A DNA stretch of 64,000 bases from Rhynchopus sp. YZ270_cl-10 (GCA_964035575.1 OZ037841.1:868001-932000); one strand, 5' to 3'; positions 1 to 11,071 are shown, numbered from the stretch's first letter. Numbers and translations: made by a program. Notes: generated by a model from the sequence alone, not told the origin.

Positions 1-1
1 T

Positions 2-472
2 TGGTTCTTCGTGATGGTGACGCACTCTGTTTGGAGCTGTGGGGGTTGTATTACAAAGAGCTTAGGGGTGTCTGCGATTGTGGGGTGTGGTTTGAATACC
101 AACGCATATGCAGGGTCGTCTGCGGATAGCATCTTAGGGTTTCTTAAGATGTCGCCGTTTTCTGTTATGCGGTTTTTTTTGATTCCGTTCTGCGTCGCGT
201 CGTACAGCGCCATCGTGAACGTCAAGAAGGAGAACTTCACCTACCTCTTCCCCAACGACGGGCCCGACAACTTCACCTACTCAGGCATCGTCGCGGTCAT
301 GATTGTCGTCTTCATCTGCATCTCACAGCTCATCCACAGAACGCTCAGAGAAGACCCCCCCGCCGAGGAATCTCCCAGCACCACCAACGAAGTCAGCGCC
401 CCTACCTCCCCTGACCCTGCCCTCGGTGGCGAAAGGGATCTGAAATTGGAGACAATTGTCACAGTGCAGTAG
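2..472 (+). CDS. C-terminal fragment of a membrane protein (cut by window start)
   Basis: The frame is open from the first bases to a TAG at 470-472, so the 5' part lies outside the window; the GTG/ATG near base 11 are probably internal. About 156 residues are visible. There are two hydrophobic stretches, around MRFFLIPFCVASYSAIV and GIVAVMIVVFICISQLI. Between them is a loop with two NFT glycosylation sequons (KENFTY and DNFTYSG), which suggests an extracytoplasmic loop. The tail after the last membrane segment is acidic and rich in proline, serine and threonine, with no recognised domain. It may be the end of a multi-pass receptor or transporter, but no family is recognisable. That it is coding is supported by codon-like composition and the membrane pattern only. 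Confidence 0.55.
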   Translation, partial: WFFVMVTHSVWSCGGCITKSLGVSAIVGCGLNTNAYAGSSADSILGFLKMSPFSVMRFFLIPFCVASYSAIVNVKKENFTYLFPNDGPDNFTYSGIVAVMIVVFICISQLIHRTLREDPPAEESPSTTNEVSAPTSPDPALGGERDLKLETIVTVQ

Positions 473-2324
473 GGGGTGATGGGTAGGGGGGTGTAATCCG
501 GTGAAGTAAATGATAGTCATTTTGGGTGGGTCGTGTGGGAGAGGGGGTTTTTCGGGAATCTGTGTGTTGAAAAAAGCAGCTGTGTGTTAAAGCAGAGTAT
601 AGTCTAAGGGTGGTGTGTGTGTTTGATATCCATAAGGGGAGGGAGGGCTTAGGCAGCAGACAGCGACGAGGGGTCGCTCTTGTGCGCAAGGGGGAGAAAG
701 GGCATGTGTGGGTGTATGTGCATGTGAACCACGGTCGACGGTTGAAATATATGTTCCAACTGTGAGAGAGTTTCTTGCGTCGTTCCGTGTGTGCACAAGA
801 GGTTGGCATTCATCTCACAAGCGTTCCTCTTTTCTTTTCTTTGTGTTTTCATTCGGGGGCTGGTATCGTTGTTACAGTAAGTGGTGTGTCTGCATTGAAC
901 AACTTCACTTTCTTTTGTACAACTGCGGAAAACCCTTGCTGCAGTTTTTTTGTTTTTGTTTTGTTTGTTTTTCTCCCTTTCCCACCCCCTTTTTTCCACT
1001 AAGGCGACTAAAAGCAACAAGAGGCTAAGACATCTTGCAAAACTTTATTTTTTTCTCTTCTTCGTGTGTAACGTCTCTCACAACAAAATGTAATGTTGTC
1101 TCGTACAACGCTGGGAATGTGACTGAAAACCACCAGAGTCCTACCAGTGAAGAATTCTTCACTGGAAAAAAGCACCAACCCGCGCGGGTTCTCTTTTTTT
1201 GCAGAAAAAAAAGACAAAAAACCTGCCGCAGAAACTCTGTGTACAACCACGCGAAGTGCTCGGAAAATAATAGCACTTTATGATTTATGTGTGTTTCGAT
1301 AACTAATAGGGGGTAATTCTTGCGCAGAATATGGCCCCAATTTGTGTGTGTGTGTGCTGTGTATTATGTAGCAACCCGAGGCCGGAACAAGAAGGAGATA
1401 CCCAACCGCCCTACAACTTTTATCTTTTTTTTTGGTGTGTTGTAGCCTCTCTTCCCCCCTGTGGCGCTATCGCATATCTCATACATACACTTTCCCTTTC
1501 CCCGCTTTCCCTTGATAGGGTCAAAGCGACAATTTCCCATTTTTTAAAAGAACTTTTTTTTTTTAACGCTCTGGAGACAGCGCTACGTTATTCAAGTTAC
1601 CCACACAACCTGTACACGACCGTGAAGTAAATGAGTTACCTTGTGGGTTTTCACTGTTGGTTTTACAACGGTGAAACTACAAAGCCACAAGTCAATTCAT
1701 TTATTTCATCGTCGTCTGCGCACCTAATATGAAGTAAATGCTCCTAAGAAAGCAAAGGGGAAAAAAACAAGAGTGATGTCCACAAAATACAATCCGGGGG
1801 TCACATTTAGAATAATCAAATACCAGCTTTCACAGTCTTCAAAGGGCCACGCTTTACCTGACAGCCACTGGTATGCACATAAGGCATATTCATCTTTCAA
1901 CTTTTCTTTCCCCCTTTCCCCCATCTGAATTGAAGAGTGTTTCCCCGTTTCCCCAAGGTTGACTGAGCATCTCAATGAAGTGACTTAGGTTCTTCCAAAC
2001 TTCCTTTGGTGACCAAGCCTGTGTGACATAGACTCATATGTATCAACCTTTATTTTGTTTCCCTCTCCCTTTTTTATGTACCTCTGAGTGTGGCATCTTT
2101 ACAAAAAGGTGGGGGGTCAGAAGAGAGCTTTGTTAACCTTTTACGCCCCCAAGTCATATTTTCAAGCTACTTTTGAGTTTTGGTTTTTGGGGCTCAACCG
2201 GTAATCAGATGACAACAAAAAAATATTTTTTTTACGAAAATGAGTTGAATCGTTGTTTAGCACAACATCATTTCGAAAGCCACTAAAGTGGTGTTTAGGG
2301 CTACGTCCCTTATAACAGTACTTT
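473..2324. other. Gene-poor spacer
   Basis: No convincing gene. The stretch is rich in T and A homopolymer runs and pyrimidine tracts. A degenerate module-A-like piece (GTGTGCACAAGAGG followed by ATTCATCTCAC) is seen at about 787-820. All open frames here are short and of biased composition. Confidence 0.5.
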
Positions 2325-2377
2325 GCGTCCGATGAACGGTGAGGCGTTTTGCACCATTCAACCTCCCTTTCTTAATC
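2325..2377 (+). repeat. Module B copy
   Basis: Carries the module-B core GATGAACGGTGAGGCGTTTT followed by a CA..TTCAAC and pyrimidine tail. The same core recurs at 6551, 17574, 29836 (inside an intron), 38121 and 41434 (inside an intron), always in + orientation. Confidence 0.75.
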
Positions 2378-3030
2378 TCCGCTCTGCCACACTCTTTTTT
2401 TTTGTACGAGGTTTATTGTGTTGTACACCGTTCTGTTCACGGTGAAGACGTGTCTGAGTTTTGTTTCCCCACACCCCTTTTTATGTTAAAGTACCTGACG
2501 TCAGTAAATTGCAAAATCCGACTGCCATGCCTCACCATCCCTCGGTAAGGTCTTCTTTATACTTCTCTTTATTTCGGTAGGGTGATCGACACCCTAAAAC
2601 CCCCTCACTTCGGGTGAATGTTATATTGTACGGGGTACCTCTTGTCTATTCTGGTATGAGGTACCCTATGTTGATATTTTTCAAAAAAAAAAATGTGGAA
2701 ATGCATCCTTGGGTGTCTACACCGCATTTTTTTTTCTTCTTTTTCTTTTTGAAGTCAGACCAGAGTCTCTGTAAATATCTCTGCCACACTCTTTTTTTAG
2801 GGGTGAAGTGTGCTGTCTGGAAGTGGTTCCTTGCCTTCCTGAAAAGGTATCAATTTGAGCAGTCTTTTTTTTTGTGCTTGTGTTTGTGTGGTCGGCCCCC
2901 CCGCCTTCATCTGGGGTTCTCGTTGTGTGAAATAGAAAAGTGAGTATTGCCTAGAGTAGGTGAGTGTAGCATAATCCTTTCTGGTGCCTCCTGCACTCAA
3001 ATTCAAAAAAAAAAAAAAAGTAGTGAAAAT

Positions 3031-3106
3031 GCTGACCGACATTGAGTACAGATCTTTATACCAGGTAGGGTGTAAAGCGATTTTGTCGATACAACAAAAA
3101 AAAAAA
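3031..3106 (+). repeat. Module D copy
   Basis: One of the fullest copies of module D: ACATTGAGTACAGAT, then GGTAGGGTGTAAAGCGA, then GTCGATACAACAAAAA. The copies at 30653 and 41646 end against intron acceptors of two genes. No exon is recognised here. Confidence 0.75.
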
Positions 3107-3463
3107 GCAAAATAAACGCTAAAAATAAAGAAAAATGAAAACGAAACCCCCTTCAAAGCAGTCTGCATATATTTCAAATCAGTGTGGTCCCCCCTTGTTT
3201 TTTTGTTGAGCATGTGTACCTGTTTTTTATTATTATAACCATTGGTTCCTTGGAAACCCCGTTTGAACGGTGAGTTGTTCAGTGAACAAATAAAATTTCC
3301 ACTAACGTTGTCAAAGAAAAAGAAAAAAGGTGAACTCAGGGGTCAATTGACGTACCCACCCGTACACACAACTGCTTCCATGTACGTACAACTAGACACA
3401 AGGACACCACAATTACCCATATTTTTACCTAAATTTCTCGGGGGAAAATTGGTGTATTTTTTT

Positions 3464-3568
3464 CAAAATGGATATAAGACTGCATGGTTGGGGTCCACCC
3501 CCGCATTGCACCGGTCATTGCACCAAAGGTACACTGTCAACGAGAGGGCTTTGTATTTCAAGCCAACT
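3464..3568 (+). repeat. Module C copy
   Basis: Module C, about 105-120 bp: GACTGCATGGTTGGGGTCCA in the middle and ACGAGAGGGCTTTGTATTTC at the end. Other long copies lie at 7405, 8198, 16411 and 45433. Confidence 0.8.
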
Positions 3569-3970
3569 TTTTTTTTTTAAATTGATTGTGGTCAAAGACG
3601 TAACATCGTGAGGGTTCAGTTCATCTTACAAAATGTGTCCCCCCTGAGCCCTTTGGGCGTTTTTAAACCCTTTCTACCTGGTGTTCATGAGCCCAGAGAG
3701 AGGCTGTCAGCCCAGAGTCGATATGCTCTGCCACATCGTGGGGTGAGGTGTGCAGGCTGTGTCCCCATCCGCGTGTTTCCCCCCCTCTCCCTTTCTTCTT
3801 ATGATCACTTAACAAGGACGGTCTCAGAACAGTAACCTACAACCTTCCTAAAGGGTAAGTAATACCAGGGTGTGTCCAAGCACTCAGGTAAGACTACCCC
3901 CTGGGGAAGAAATTTCATAAAAGCTGCTCTCAAAGGTTCAGGACGAATGATGTCTTTTCCTTCCGTAATA

Positions 3971-4050
3971 CAAAAGGCTTCGGCCAATGTTGAGTACAAA
4001 CCCTATTAGCCCCAAGCGAGTTATTAGGCGATTGTCGGCATAATAAAAAA
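3971..4050 (+). repeat. Module D copy (diverged)
   Basis: Begins AAAAGGCTTCGGCCAATGTT and ends with GCGATTGTCGGCATAATAAA. The 5' AGGCTTC start and 3' GATTGTCG..A-rich end match the other module D copies. Confidence 0.7.
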
Positions 4051-4960
4051 ATGCGTGGGGTTCACACGAGAAAAAAGCGAGGTGTCCACACGTTATCAAT
4101 TTTTCAATTTTTCGAAAAAAAAAGAACACAAAGTGATGTCTTTAAAACGTAATTTCATTGTGGGTTGAGGATCTGAATATCTAATAACCCTTTTTGAAAT
4201 TTATTTTGCCTTTTTCGCGCAACTTTGTTGCACAGAACCCGTCCTCGGACAGGGTGATCGTCGATACTACAAAAAGAGGGGCGAATACTGTGTACAGTGA
4301 GTCACGCCTTTTACGAGATGGCTTAAATTAAGGGTGGATATTAGGTCCACTTTTCATTAGACACACCCCGTAAAGGAGCGACTCACTGTATGTGGTACAG
4401 CGGTGTTGTGTCAAATGTCTTTTTTGTGTCTTTTTTACAACACTGAGGTACAGTGAACATGCACACATGAGGTATTTTTTTTCTGTGGTGCTTAATGGTT
4501 ACCACCCAAAGGAGATGTGGGTTGCATGTTTGTGTGTTGTGTAGTATATGGTACCTCCCCCCCCCATTTTCCCTTCCCCCTTCCTCCCCTTCCCATCCCC
4601 TCCCATTGCTGCTCCGTATGTTGTCTCACAGACTTTTGTTTGTTTTCTTTTGAGACAGCTCCATCTTCAAACCCCACCGTGTTCCAGCACGATAATGATA
4701 GGTAAAAGAATGTGTGCGTATGTTTGGTTTCCGTTCTGGGTGATTACCCTGCCCAGGATATTCACCCATAAATATATGTGCGTGAGTGTTTGCGCGAGAG
4801 AGACACAATTGATCATGAAAAATTTTTCTCTTCTTTGTTTCAGATTGCCTAAAAAGCACAGAGGCTTTAGGTTTTATCTAAATATTTATCGCTTTGTTTT
4901 TTTTTTAAATGGATACGATCTGAATGTAGGTTAGCACCTACTATACAAGATTCAACAACA
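4051..4960. other. Gene-poor spacer
   Basis: No gene supported. A short module-D-like 3' end (GATCGTCGATACTACAAAAA) lies at about 4247-4268. The C-rich tract at 4555-4615 creates overlapping spurious frames. Confidence 0.45.
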
Positions 4961-4965
4961 AAAAA

Positions 4966-5045
4966 AGCTTCAGACAACATTGGGTACAGACCCCTTTGTT
5001 ACCCCCCTCACCAAAGGTGGTCTCTTAGGCGATTGTGACAATTCC
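4966..5045 (+). repeat. Module D copy (diverged)
   Basis: AGCTTCAGACAACATTGGGT, then TACAGACCCC, then TTAGGCGATTGTGACAATT. The interior is longer than in the copy at 3031. Confidence 0.65.
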
Positions 5046-5558
5046 CCCCCTTTTCTCTCAAGCAAATACCTTTCCCATCCAGATCCAAAAAATAAAAGTG
5101 ACAAAAAAAAGTAAATGGAGACAGACCAGAGTTCCTAATGGCACATCTCTGGCACACTCAGTTGGGGAGTGGTCTCCTGACCTTTGTTTTTGTCATGTGT
5201 TGAGTCAGAAGGCTGCCTTTCAACGTAGTTGATGATCTTTGACGCATCGTTTTTGTTCATATACCGGTATTTTACTTCAAACGGATGTCCATTTCTAAAA
5301 AAAAGAAAAATAAAATTTTTTCTATTCTCAAAAACCGAGATTGATTCTCTCGAGGTAGTGCAAATACCTAATACCTAACGCCAACCCCAACCACTCTCCA
5401 GACATTGTTCAACGGGCTTTCAACGGGCTACGAAAACGTCAAGCCACCCAGGGTAGTCAAATGACTGACCTCGGGGACTTGGCAGGAGGGTCAGTGACCT
5501 GTCCACCTCCCCCACCACCCTTTTCATTAAACTTTTATCTTTTATACTTTTTCCAACT

Positions 5559-5602
5559 GGGGTTCGATAACCCCACGGTCCCAGAGTTTCCACTGTCAAC
5601 AC
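5559..5602 (+). repeat. Module F/B copy
   Basis: GGGGTTCGATAACCCC is a perfect short hairpin resembling a tRNA T-arm. It is followed by GGTCCCAGAG and a TGTCAACACTTCAC tail. The same order (F hairpin, then module B) is seen at 41405 inside an intron and at 48236. Confidence 0.6.
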
Positions 5603-5664
5603 TTCACTTTCTTTCCCCCCTACCCCCTACCCCCCACCCTCCTCTCATTCAATAACACGGCAGG

Positions 5665-5815
5665 CTAGCCAGGGTGGACTACTGGTAGTGATACTGGTGG
5701 TGGTGCGACGAGTGGACACTAGTAGCACTAATGGGACTTGTCGTATTACTAGTAGTGTTTAGCACTAGTCGTTACGACTAGTAGTTCCACAAGTCCCCCT
5801 GACTAACCCACCGTG
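5665..5815. repeat. CTAGTAG palindrome-rich patch
   Basis: Many overlapping ACTAGT/CTAGTAG palindromes in both orientations within 150 bp (CACTAGTAGCACTAATGG, TACTAGTAGTG, ACGACTAGTAG). It resembles the palindrome arrays beside transposon ends elsewhere in the window, but no paired terminal repeat was found. Confidence 0.5.
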
Positions 5816-5830
5816 AACCCGTGGAGATCC

Positions 5831-5870
5831 GGTGCCTGCGTCCACAGAGGGGTTTGCACTTACAACTACC
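5831..5870 (+). repeat. Module B fragment
   Basis: GGTGCCTGCGTCCACAGAGG, then GGTTTGCACTTACAAC. It matches the GTGCCTGCGTCC lead-in and GTTTGCACTTTCAAC end of module B but lacks the GATGAACGG core. Confidence 0.5.
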
Positions 5871-6550
5871 ATTTTTTTTTACTTCAAATGTGACAGGACA
5901 CGTTCCTGTCTAAAACTCAACCAAAAAAAAAAAGAAAAATTTCTTCTCGAGGTGACTGCGCTCAGCAGAGGGCTTGCACGACAATGAAAATAACTGTGGT
6001 TTATTTCACTCGTGTAGAACATACCATCTGGCCACCTCTCCCCTTATTGGTGATACACCCCTTGTTTTTTAAAGATGGGGTATGTAGCGAGGCTTGTTCG
6101 TCTCAAAAACAATTTCCTGTTTTCCCCCAAGGTGACTAGGTACAGAGAGGCGGTACTACATTACCAACACGTTTTTTCTTCTTCAGATGTGTGTGCACAC
6201 AACGCTCATTCATCTCTCAATTTTCTTCTTTTTTTTTTTTAACTTCAGATCTCGGCTAACTCAACACATAAACACAGCAATGGGCTGTGTTGACAGGCCC
6301 CTCCCGCGCGTACGCGAAAGAAAAGTACATTCCCAAAAAAAATCCAAAAAAAAGGACAAACCACTTTGACACCCCTACCCTCCTCTACTCCCCCACCCTC
6401 CCGCATTCTTCCAGTAATATTAGACGCAACTGGAATTGAGATTCGACCCTTCCTCAGAAAGAGGCTTAGGACCATCTTCTAAATCTCTTTAGGTTCCTTA
6501 GATTTCTTAGGTTCCCGAGCGGGCTGTTGTATTTCACTTCAACCTCTTCA

Positions 6551-6597
6551 GTGCCTGCGTCCGATGAACGGTGAGGCGTTTACACATTTCATCTGCC
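6551..6597 (+). repeat. Module B copy
   Basis: GTGCCTGCGTCCGATGAACG followed by GTGAGGCGTTTACACATTTC. This is the best example of lead-in and core together. Confidence 0.75.
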
Positions 6598-6679
6598 AAG
6601 GGGTCTTTAGGTCACAAAGCACCACGGACCATCTAATACACGGTGCTTTGTGTGGGGGGGGCATAGCGATGGATGTGCG

Positions 6680-6915
6680 CGCAGTGTGCGGTCGTTTCTG
6701 TGGTCTCAATGGGGAGAAGGGTTTTCTGGCCACCTGAGAAGGTAAGGTGGTGGTGTGGCTGGCAGTGGTGGGTTGGGTGTGTTGCTGTGTTGTGCATAGG
6801 GCAGTATGGTGCGGTGTGGAGCGTGTGGGGCTTCCCCTTGAGTTGAGGGTTTCTGTGTGGGTCCAGTCGCGCTCTCGGGTGCAACTGTGCTATCACTGCC
6901 TCCTCGGGTTGGCTG
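6680..6915 (+). repeat. GT-rich dispersed repeat, partner of 17735-17960
   Basis: Shares TTCTGTGGTCTCAATGGGG, TTCTGGCCACCTG and CGCGCTCTCGGGTGCAACTG with the stretch at about 17735-17960, where the blocks occur in a different order. Flanking DNA to 7400 is G-rich and contains no convincing gene. Open frames on either strand here follow the base skew. Confidence 0.6.
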
Positions 6916-7257
6916 CCAGGGTATATAGAGGCTGCTGGGAGGGGGGGACAGCGAGGAAGCTTAGCTTGGTGCTTGTGTGCCGCCTGAGAAGGGAGGTGGT
7001 GTGGCTGACTGTGGTGGGTTGGGGGGGTGGTGTTGTAGTTCGTGCAGGGTGCTAAGCGATGCGATGTGGTGTGGTGCACAGGAGCAGGCGACAAGGCGAA
7101 GGGTACGGCAATGATGCAGCTGAGTGCTAGGGGGACACGAAAACAGCGTTCAGGTAAGCTTCGTGGGAGTCTACGGGCGAAGGGGGGATGAGAGAATGGG
7201 GGTGACTGTTCTTGTGCCAGCGGGATGAGAGTAAGAGAATGACAGGAACGAAGGCGA

Positions 7258-7291
7258 GGTTTAGGTGAGGTGAGGTGAGGTGAGGTGAGGG
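7258..7291 (+). repeat. (GGTGA)n microsatellite
   Basis: About five tandem GGTGA units; a shorter run recurs at 7373-7387. Confidence 0.9.
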
Positions 7292-7404
7292 GGCGATCTG
7301 AGTGGACACAGATTGCTTAGACGACACGCGTGGTTAAGGAGAGAGAGGGAGAGGAACGAAGGTGATGCTTATGTGAGGTGAGGTGAGCGCATTTTTTTTT
7401 CCCC

Positions 7405-7524
7405 CAGATGTAAACCACGAAAATGGGTGTAGGACTGCATGGTTGGGTGTCCACCCTGGTACAGCCGGTCATGTACCAAGGTGCAGGTACACTGTCACGA
7501 GAGGGCTTTGTATTTCAACTCTAC
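7405..7524 (+). repeat. Module C copy (near full length)
   Basis: Starts CAGATGTAAACCACGAAAAT, continues GTAGGACTGCATGGTTGGG and ends GAGGGCTTTGTATTTCAAC. Confidence 0.8.
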
Positions 7525-8197
7525 TTTTAAGTACACTGTGGGCGATCGCTTTTGGCATCGGGGATTTACACATTCAACTCGAAGTACTGCTCCAAGTCCT
7601 TCAGTGAATTGCACACACCAAACCCTGGAGGGGAGGGGAGGGGGGGAATGGGGTGACAACACAACGCTAAATTTGGTGTGGATCGCAAAGCCGAGCTTCT
7701 TTGTCGAAAAACATGCGAAATGTCTTGACCAAGAAGGAGAGTGCGGGAGGAGGCGAGCGTGGGTAGGAGTGAGACAGAGCCCACTCAACGCTCTAGGGGG
7801 TATGGGTATGAGCATGGGTATGGGTGTGGTTTTTGAGAACAGGCGTGGATTATCCCTAGCAGTCGGAACATAGCCCATAGGTGGGGGTGGGAGGGGTGGG
7901 GACATGGCGGGGACATCTGTAGAGCTCAGTCGGAGGTCGAGACCACCATGAAGAAATGTTTGTGCGCCGTGAGTGGCGTGTGAGGGAACGGCAATGGCGG
8001 TTGAGGGGGAGAGAGAGGGGGGCATTTTGCAAGGCTTAGGAGTTGAGAAATACACCGAAGGGGGCAGATGGACGATCTCCCGAACACACAGCGAAGTTGC
8101 TCCTCTAGAAGTATTGCTTTTGAGGGAAGAGAGGAGTTCTTTTTTGAGGGGGAAGGGGAGGAGGGAATGACACACCCTCAACAAGAAGGCTTCTTAT
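7525..8197. other. Gene-poor, purine-skewed spacer
   Basis: G/A-rich on the + strand. The 229-residue frame on the opposite strand (7495-8184) runs through module C and a G-rich tract and shows no domain, so it is not called a gene. Confidence 0.45.
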
Positions 8198-8312
8198 CAG
8201 ATGTAAACCGCGAAATGGATGTAGTACTGCACGCTTGGGGTCCACCTCACGGTACACCGATCATTTACCAAGGTACACTGTCAACGAGAGGGCTATTGTA
8301 TTTCAAGTCAGC
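8198..8312 (+). repeat. Module C copy (full length)
   Basis: CAGATGTAAACCGCGAAATG to TTTCAAGTCAGC. A second, truncated copy follows only 15 bp later. Confidence 0.85.
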
Positions 8313-8327
8313 TTGATTTCAAGATTT

Positions 8328-8397
8328 TCAGACGTAAACCACGAAATGGAGTGCAAGACCACATGGTTTGGGTGAGAGGGGGGCCCACCTTGATGCA
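8328..8397 (+). repeat. Module C copy (truncated)
   Basis: CAGACGTAAACCACGAAATG, then CATGGTTTGGGTGAG and GGGCCCACC. The 3' half (GTACACTGTCAACGAG...) is missing. Confidence 0.7.
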
Positions 8398-8610
8398 TTG
8401 GGTAAGACACCAAATGGCACATTGTTCATCTTTGCATGTCAACCTATATTACGTTATCCACCACATTTCCCCATTCATAGATCTTCAACTCAGGATAAAA
8501 TCTGGATTAACCTTGGGGGTTTTTCATTTTGTTTCTGTCTTTACTTCAAATGCCCTGAGGACAAAAAAGAGGTGCAGCGGGAAAAAAAACAATCCATACC
8601 TTTCCGTAAA

Positions 8611-8676
8611 AGGCTTCGACTAACATTGAGCAGATCTTATCAGATAGATTTTTTTGTTTCGTCGATAACAAAAAAG
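8611..8676 (+). repeat. Module D copy directly before a start codon
   Basis: AGGCTTCGACTAACATTGAG, then CAGATCTTATCAG and CGTCGATAACAAAAAAG. It ends about 16 bp before the ATG of the membrane-protein gene, so it must be 5' UTR or a 5' intron. Confidence 0.65.
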
Positions 8677-8691
8677 GATCTATACCGCACG

Positions 8692-10326
8692 ATGCTTCCT
8701 CTTCTCCTGGCTGTTTGCATTGCTGGGTTTGAGGGTGGGTTTTTGTTGTGCAGCTTTGAGGAGGGTAATACTACCACATGCCCTGAAGGAATGACGGTGT
8801 TGAATGTGTTAGAACAGAACGGCACTTTGGCCTGTCTCGGGAACAGCAGCAATGGAACGGATATAGCCAACAATGATATGGCATTGGAAGAGATAGAGCA
8901 CACCACCACTACCACCACCGTTGGCACGGTTCTGCTGGTTCTGTCGTTCCTAGGTGGTGCTGTGTCTACACTCACCACCATTGCGCTTCTCCGTATTGTG
9001 CTATGTACCGATATGGGGCATAGCATCATCGGGCGTCTAGGGGTCTCTCAGGTTCTTCCGTACTTCGCTGCAACCTGTTTGGTTTTGTTGTTGTGCAGGC
9101 ATCATGCGGTGAGGAGAGCGGTGTCGGTTCCGTTCCGTCCGGTGTTGTTTTGTATGTACAATTTGTGGTTGATTGCGGCGGTATGGTTGTTACAGTTAAG
9201 TATGCTGGCGGGAGTGGAGAGAATGGAGGGTGGCGACTTTCGTGGGGGGACAGCGGATTTGGCTGTAGTGGTGGGGGTGGTGTTGTTGGGTTTGGCAGAG
9301 CTGGGGGTGAGGGTACAGCGTTCTGCTGCGACAGCAAGCAATAGCGACTATGTGTTTCGACGCGCGGAGCGTGCGCTATGCGGGGAGCTGGAGTGGGTAT
9401 CCACCTCTCATGAGGTCGGGGAGTGGCTAGCAGGGTGGCGCCCGGTGTTGGCACACTACACCTCACGGTCCGCAGTGCGTGGCATCTTGAGTGATGTTGC
9501 TGCGATGGCGGTTGCAGCCTGTTCGTACACTGCCCCTCTCCCTTGCGGTGCAATCCTCGTTGTCCACGCCCTTCACAACGTCACCTCCGGATACTACTGT
9601 GTCCCCCGCGACGCTTATTTCAACGCAATAATCTCATTAGGCTGTGGTGTAGCGCTGCTATCAGGGGAGTTGAGGGTGGTGCTGTTGTGGGTGGGTGTGG
9701 TCCTGGGGATATGCAAAATCCTGGCAGATTTGGTGTCCATCTCTATCCGTCTTAATAGAGGAAGGCGGACAACAATACAGTATTTGATGTGGAACAATCT
9801 TGCCAGCGTTGACGACGGAGTCTGCGGGGTAAGAAGAAGTCGGGGTGGCGATGTGTGCATCTCCCCTACGGCTTCTCGTGGACGGCGTGAGAGTGACTGT
9901 GTCACCTTGGTTGGCGTCGAAAGCGGAACCACCCCTTCTGCGCCGTCACTGTACTCTGCTACCATCATCAGCAGCAGCACCATGAGCAAGGAGACCAGCG
10001 ACAATTCTTTGAACACCAGGTCCTCCCCCACAGCGTGGGGGTCAAACGCAATGCTGCCGCCAAAGCCACGCAGCAAGCGGTCTGGGCGGGCGATGCTGCT
10101 GTACACAGACGTCTTCAGCGTGATCGTGCTGGCCACAGTCATCGCTGCCGAGAGAGCTGCACGCAGTGGTAGTGCCCTGCGCTCCCCAAAGGCCCCCTTC
10201 ATGGTACTGCATCAGACCAGCTCGCCATCATGCTATGCGCTAGGACCACTTCAAGCGCTGGACAGCGCATCTCTTGCGTTGGGTGGCCACCCAACACTAC
10301 GTACTGACAGCGACGCTCTGGTGTAA
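8692..10326 (+). CDS. Multi-pass membrane protein with signal peptide
   Basis: 544 residues from the ATG at 8692. The longer open frame upstream begins at a TTG and runs through repeat modules, so I reject it. The N terminus (MLPLLLAVCIAGFEGG) looks like a signal peptide. It is followed by an extracellular-type stretch with several N-glycosylation sequons (NTTT, NGTL, NSSNGT) and cysteines. Hydrophobic segments follow near residues 75-103, 115-135, 145-170, 182-200, 260-295 and 305-345, giving roughly six or seven passes. The last 200 residues are a Ser/Thr-rich cytoplasmic-type tail. The topology recalls a receptor or channel-like protein, but no family signature is visible. The 3' end is duplicated downstream in decayed form. 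Confidence 0.7.
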   Translation: MLPLLLAVCIAGFEGGFLLCSFEEGNTTTCPEGMTVLNVLEQNGTLACLGNSSNGTDIANNDMALEEIEHTTTTTTVGTVLLVLSFLGGAVSTLTTIALLRIVLCTDMGHSIIGRLGVSQVLPYFAATCLVLLLCRHHAVRRAVSVPFRPVLFCMYNLWLIAAVWLLQLSMLAGVERMEGGDFRGGTADLAVVVGVVLLGLAELGVRVQRSAATASNSDYVFRRAERALCGELEWVSTSHEVGEWLAGWRPVLAHYTSRSAVRGILSDVAAMAVAACSYTAPLPCGAILVVHALHNVTSGYYCVPRDAYFNAIISLGCGVALLSGELRVVLLWVGVVLGICKILADLVSISIRLNRGRRTTIQYLMWNNLASVDDGVCGVRRSRGGDVCISPTASRGRRESDCVTLVGVESGTTPSAPSLYSATIISSSTMSKETSDNSLNTRSSPTAWGSNAMLPPKPRSKRSGRAMLLYTDVFSVIVLATVIAAERAARSGSALRSPKAPFMVLHQTSSPSCYALGPLQALDSASLALGGHPTLRTDSDALV

Positions 10327-10469
10327 AGAAGAAAGGTGCTGTGAAAGAGACTTAGTAGAATCTATACTCCACCAAAACAAAGCCACAGCAGTCGGGGAGC
10401 TGGGGGGGGAGAGGGGGAGGGTCAAGATCACATCAACTGGCTGTTAATGACAGCCCTGGAGGGGTGCTG

Positions 10470-10985
10470 CTGTACAGACGATCTTCACGTGTGTATCGTG
10501 GTCAGCGGTCAGCTGTGCTCTACCTCTCACCAACTATAAGAGAAGCAACGCAGAGGAGCGTAGGAAGGTGGCCTCTATTGTGGCGACGTTGAGCAAAGAC
10601 AAATGGGTTTCTAGATGAGACTGTGGTGGAGTATTTTGGTGGTGCGACGCGGGGCGGGGGTGGGGTGGGGTGGGGAGGAGGGCAGGTTTGCTGCGGTGGG
10701 GCAGACCTGCGCGTGGTGGTGTTGTGGTATTACACTACACTCCCCAAATCCAAAGCCACGCAGCAAGCGGTCTGGGTGGGCGATGTTGCTGTACACAGAC
10801 GTCTTCAGCGTGATCGTGCTGGATCACTGCCGAGAGAGCTGCACGCAGTGGTAGTGCCCTGCGCTCCCCAAAGGCCCCCTTCATGGTGCTGCATCAGACC
10901 AGCTCGCCACGCTACGTTAGACAGCGTGCCCTTCTCGTTGGGTTTCCACTCATCGTTGTGGGCAGTGAGGCGTTTGTGTAGATCT
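10470..10985 (+). pseudogene. Decayed duplicates of the 3' end of the membrane-protein gene
   Basis: The stretch at about 10750-10960 repeats gene sequence from 10060-10300 nearly base for base (for example CCACGCAGCAAGCGGTCTGG and GCTGTACACAGACGTCTTCA). Small internal deletions shift the frame, such as the loss of bases after ATCGTGCTGG. A second, more diverged piece lies at about 10470-10530 (GCTGCTGTACAGACGATCTT). There is no start codon context or complete frame, so these are non-coding duplicates. Confidence 0.8.
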
Positions 10986-10991
10986 TCTGTT

Positions 10992-11040
10992 TGGTGACTA
11001 ACTAGAGAGGCTTAGGTTCGTCTTCTACACTTTTTTCTTT
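10992..11040 (+). repeat. Module A copy
   Basis: GGTGACTAACTAGAGAGGCT, then TAGGTTCGTCTTCTACACTT. Module A consensus: GTGACTAAGCACGAGAGGCT followed by TAGGWTCATCTTACAAACTT. Confidence 0.7.
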
Positions 11041-11071
11041 TTGTTTTTTTTTAAACAGGGCTGCGCGGGGA

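Noticed and set aside
6633-7094. 153-residue - strand frame and overlapping + strand frames in the GT-rich repeat
   Set aside because: Composition follows the strand skew, the sequence is shared with 17735-17960 where the frame is not kept, and no domain is visible.
8368-8691. Upstream extension of the membrane-protein gene
   Set aside because: It begins at TTG and reads through modules C and D. The ATG at 8692 starts a clean signal peptide.
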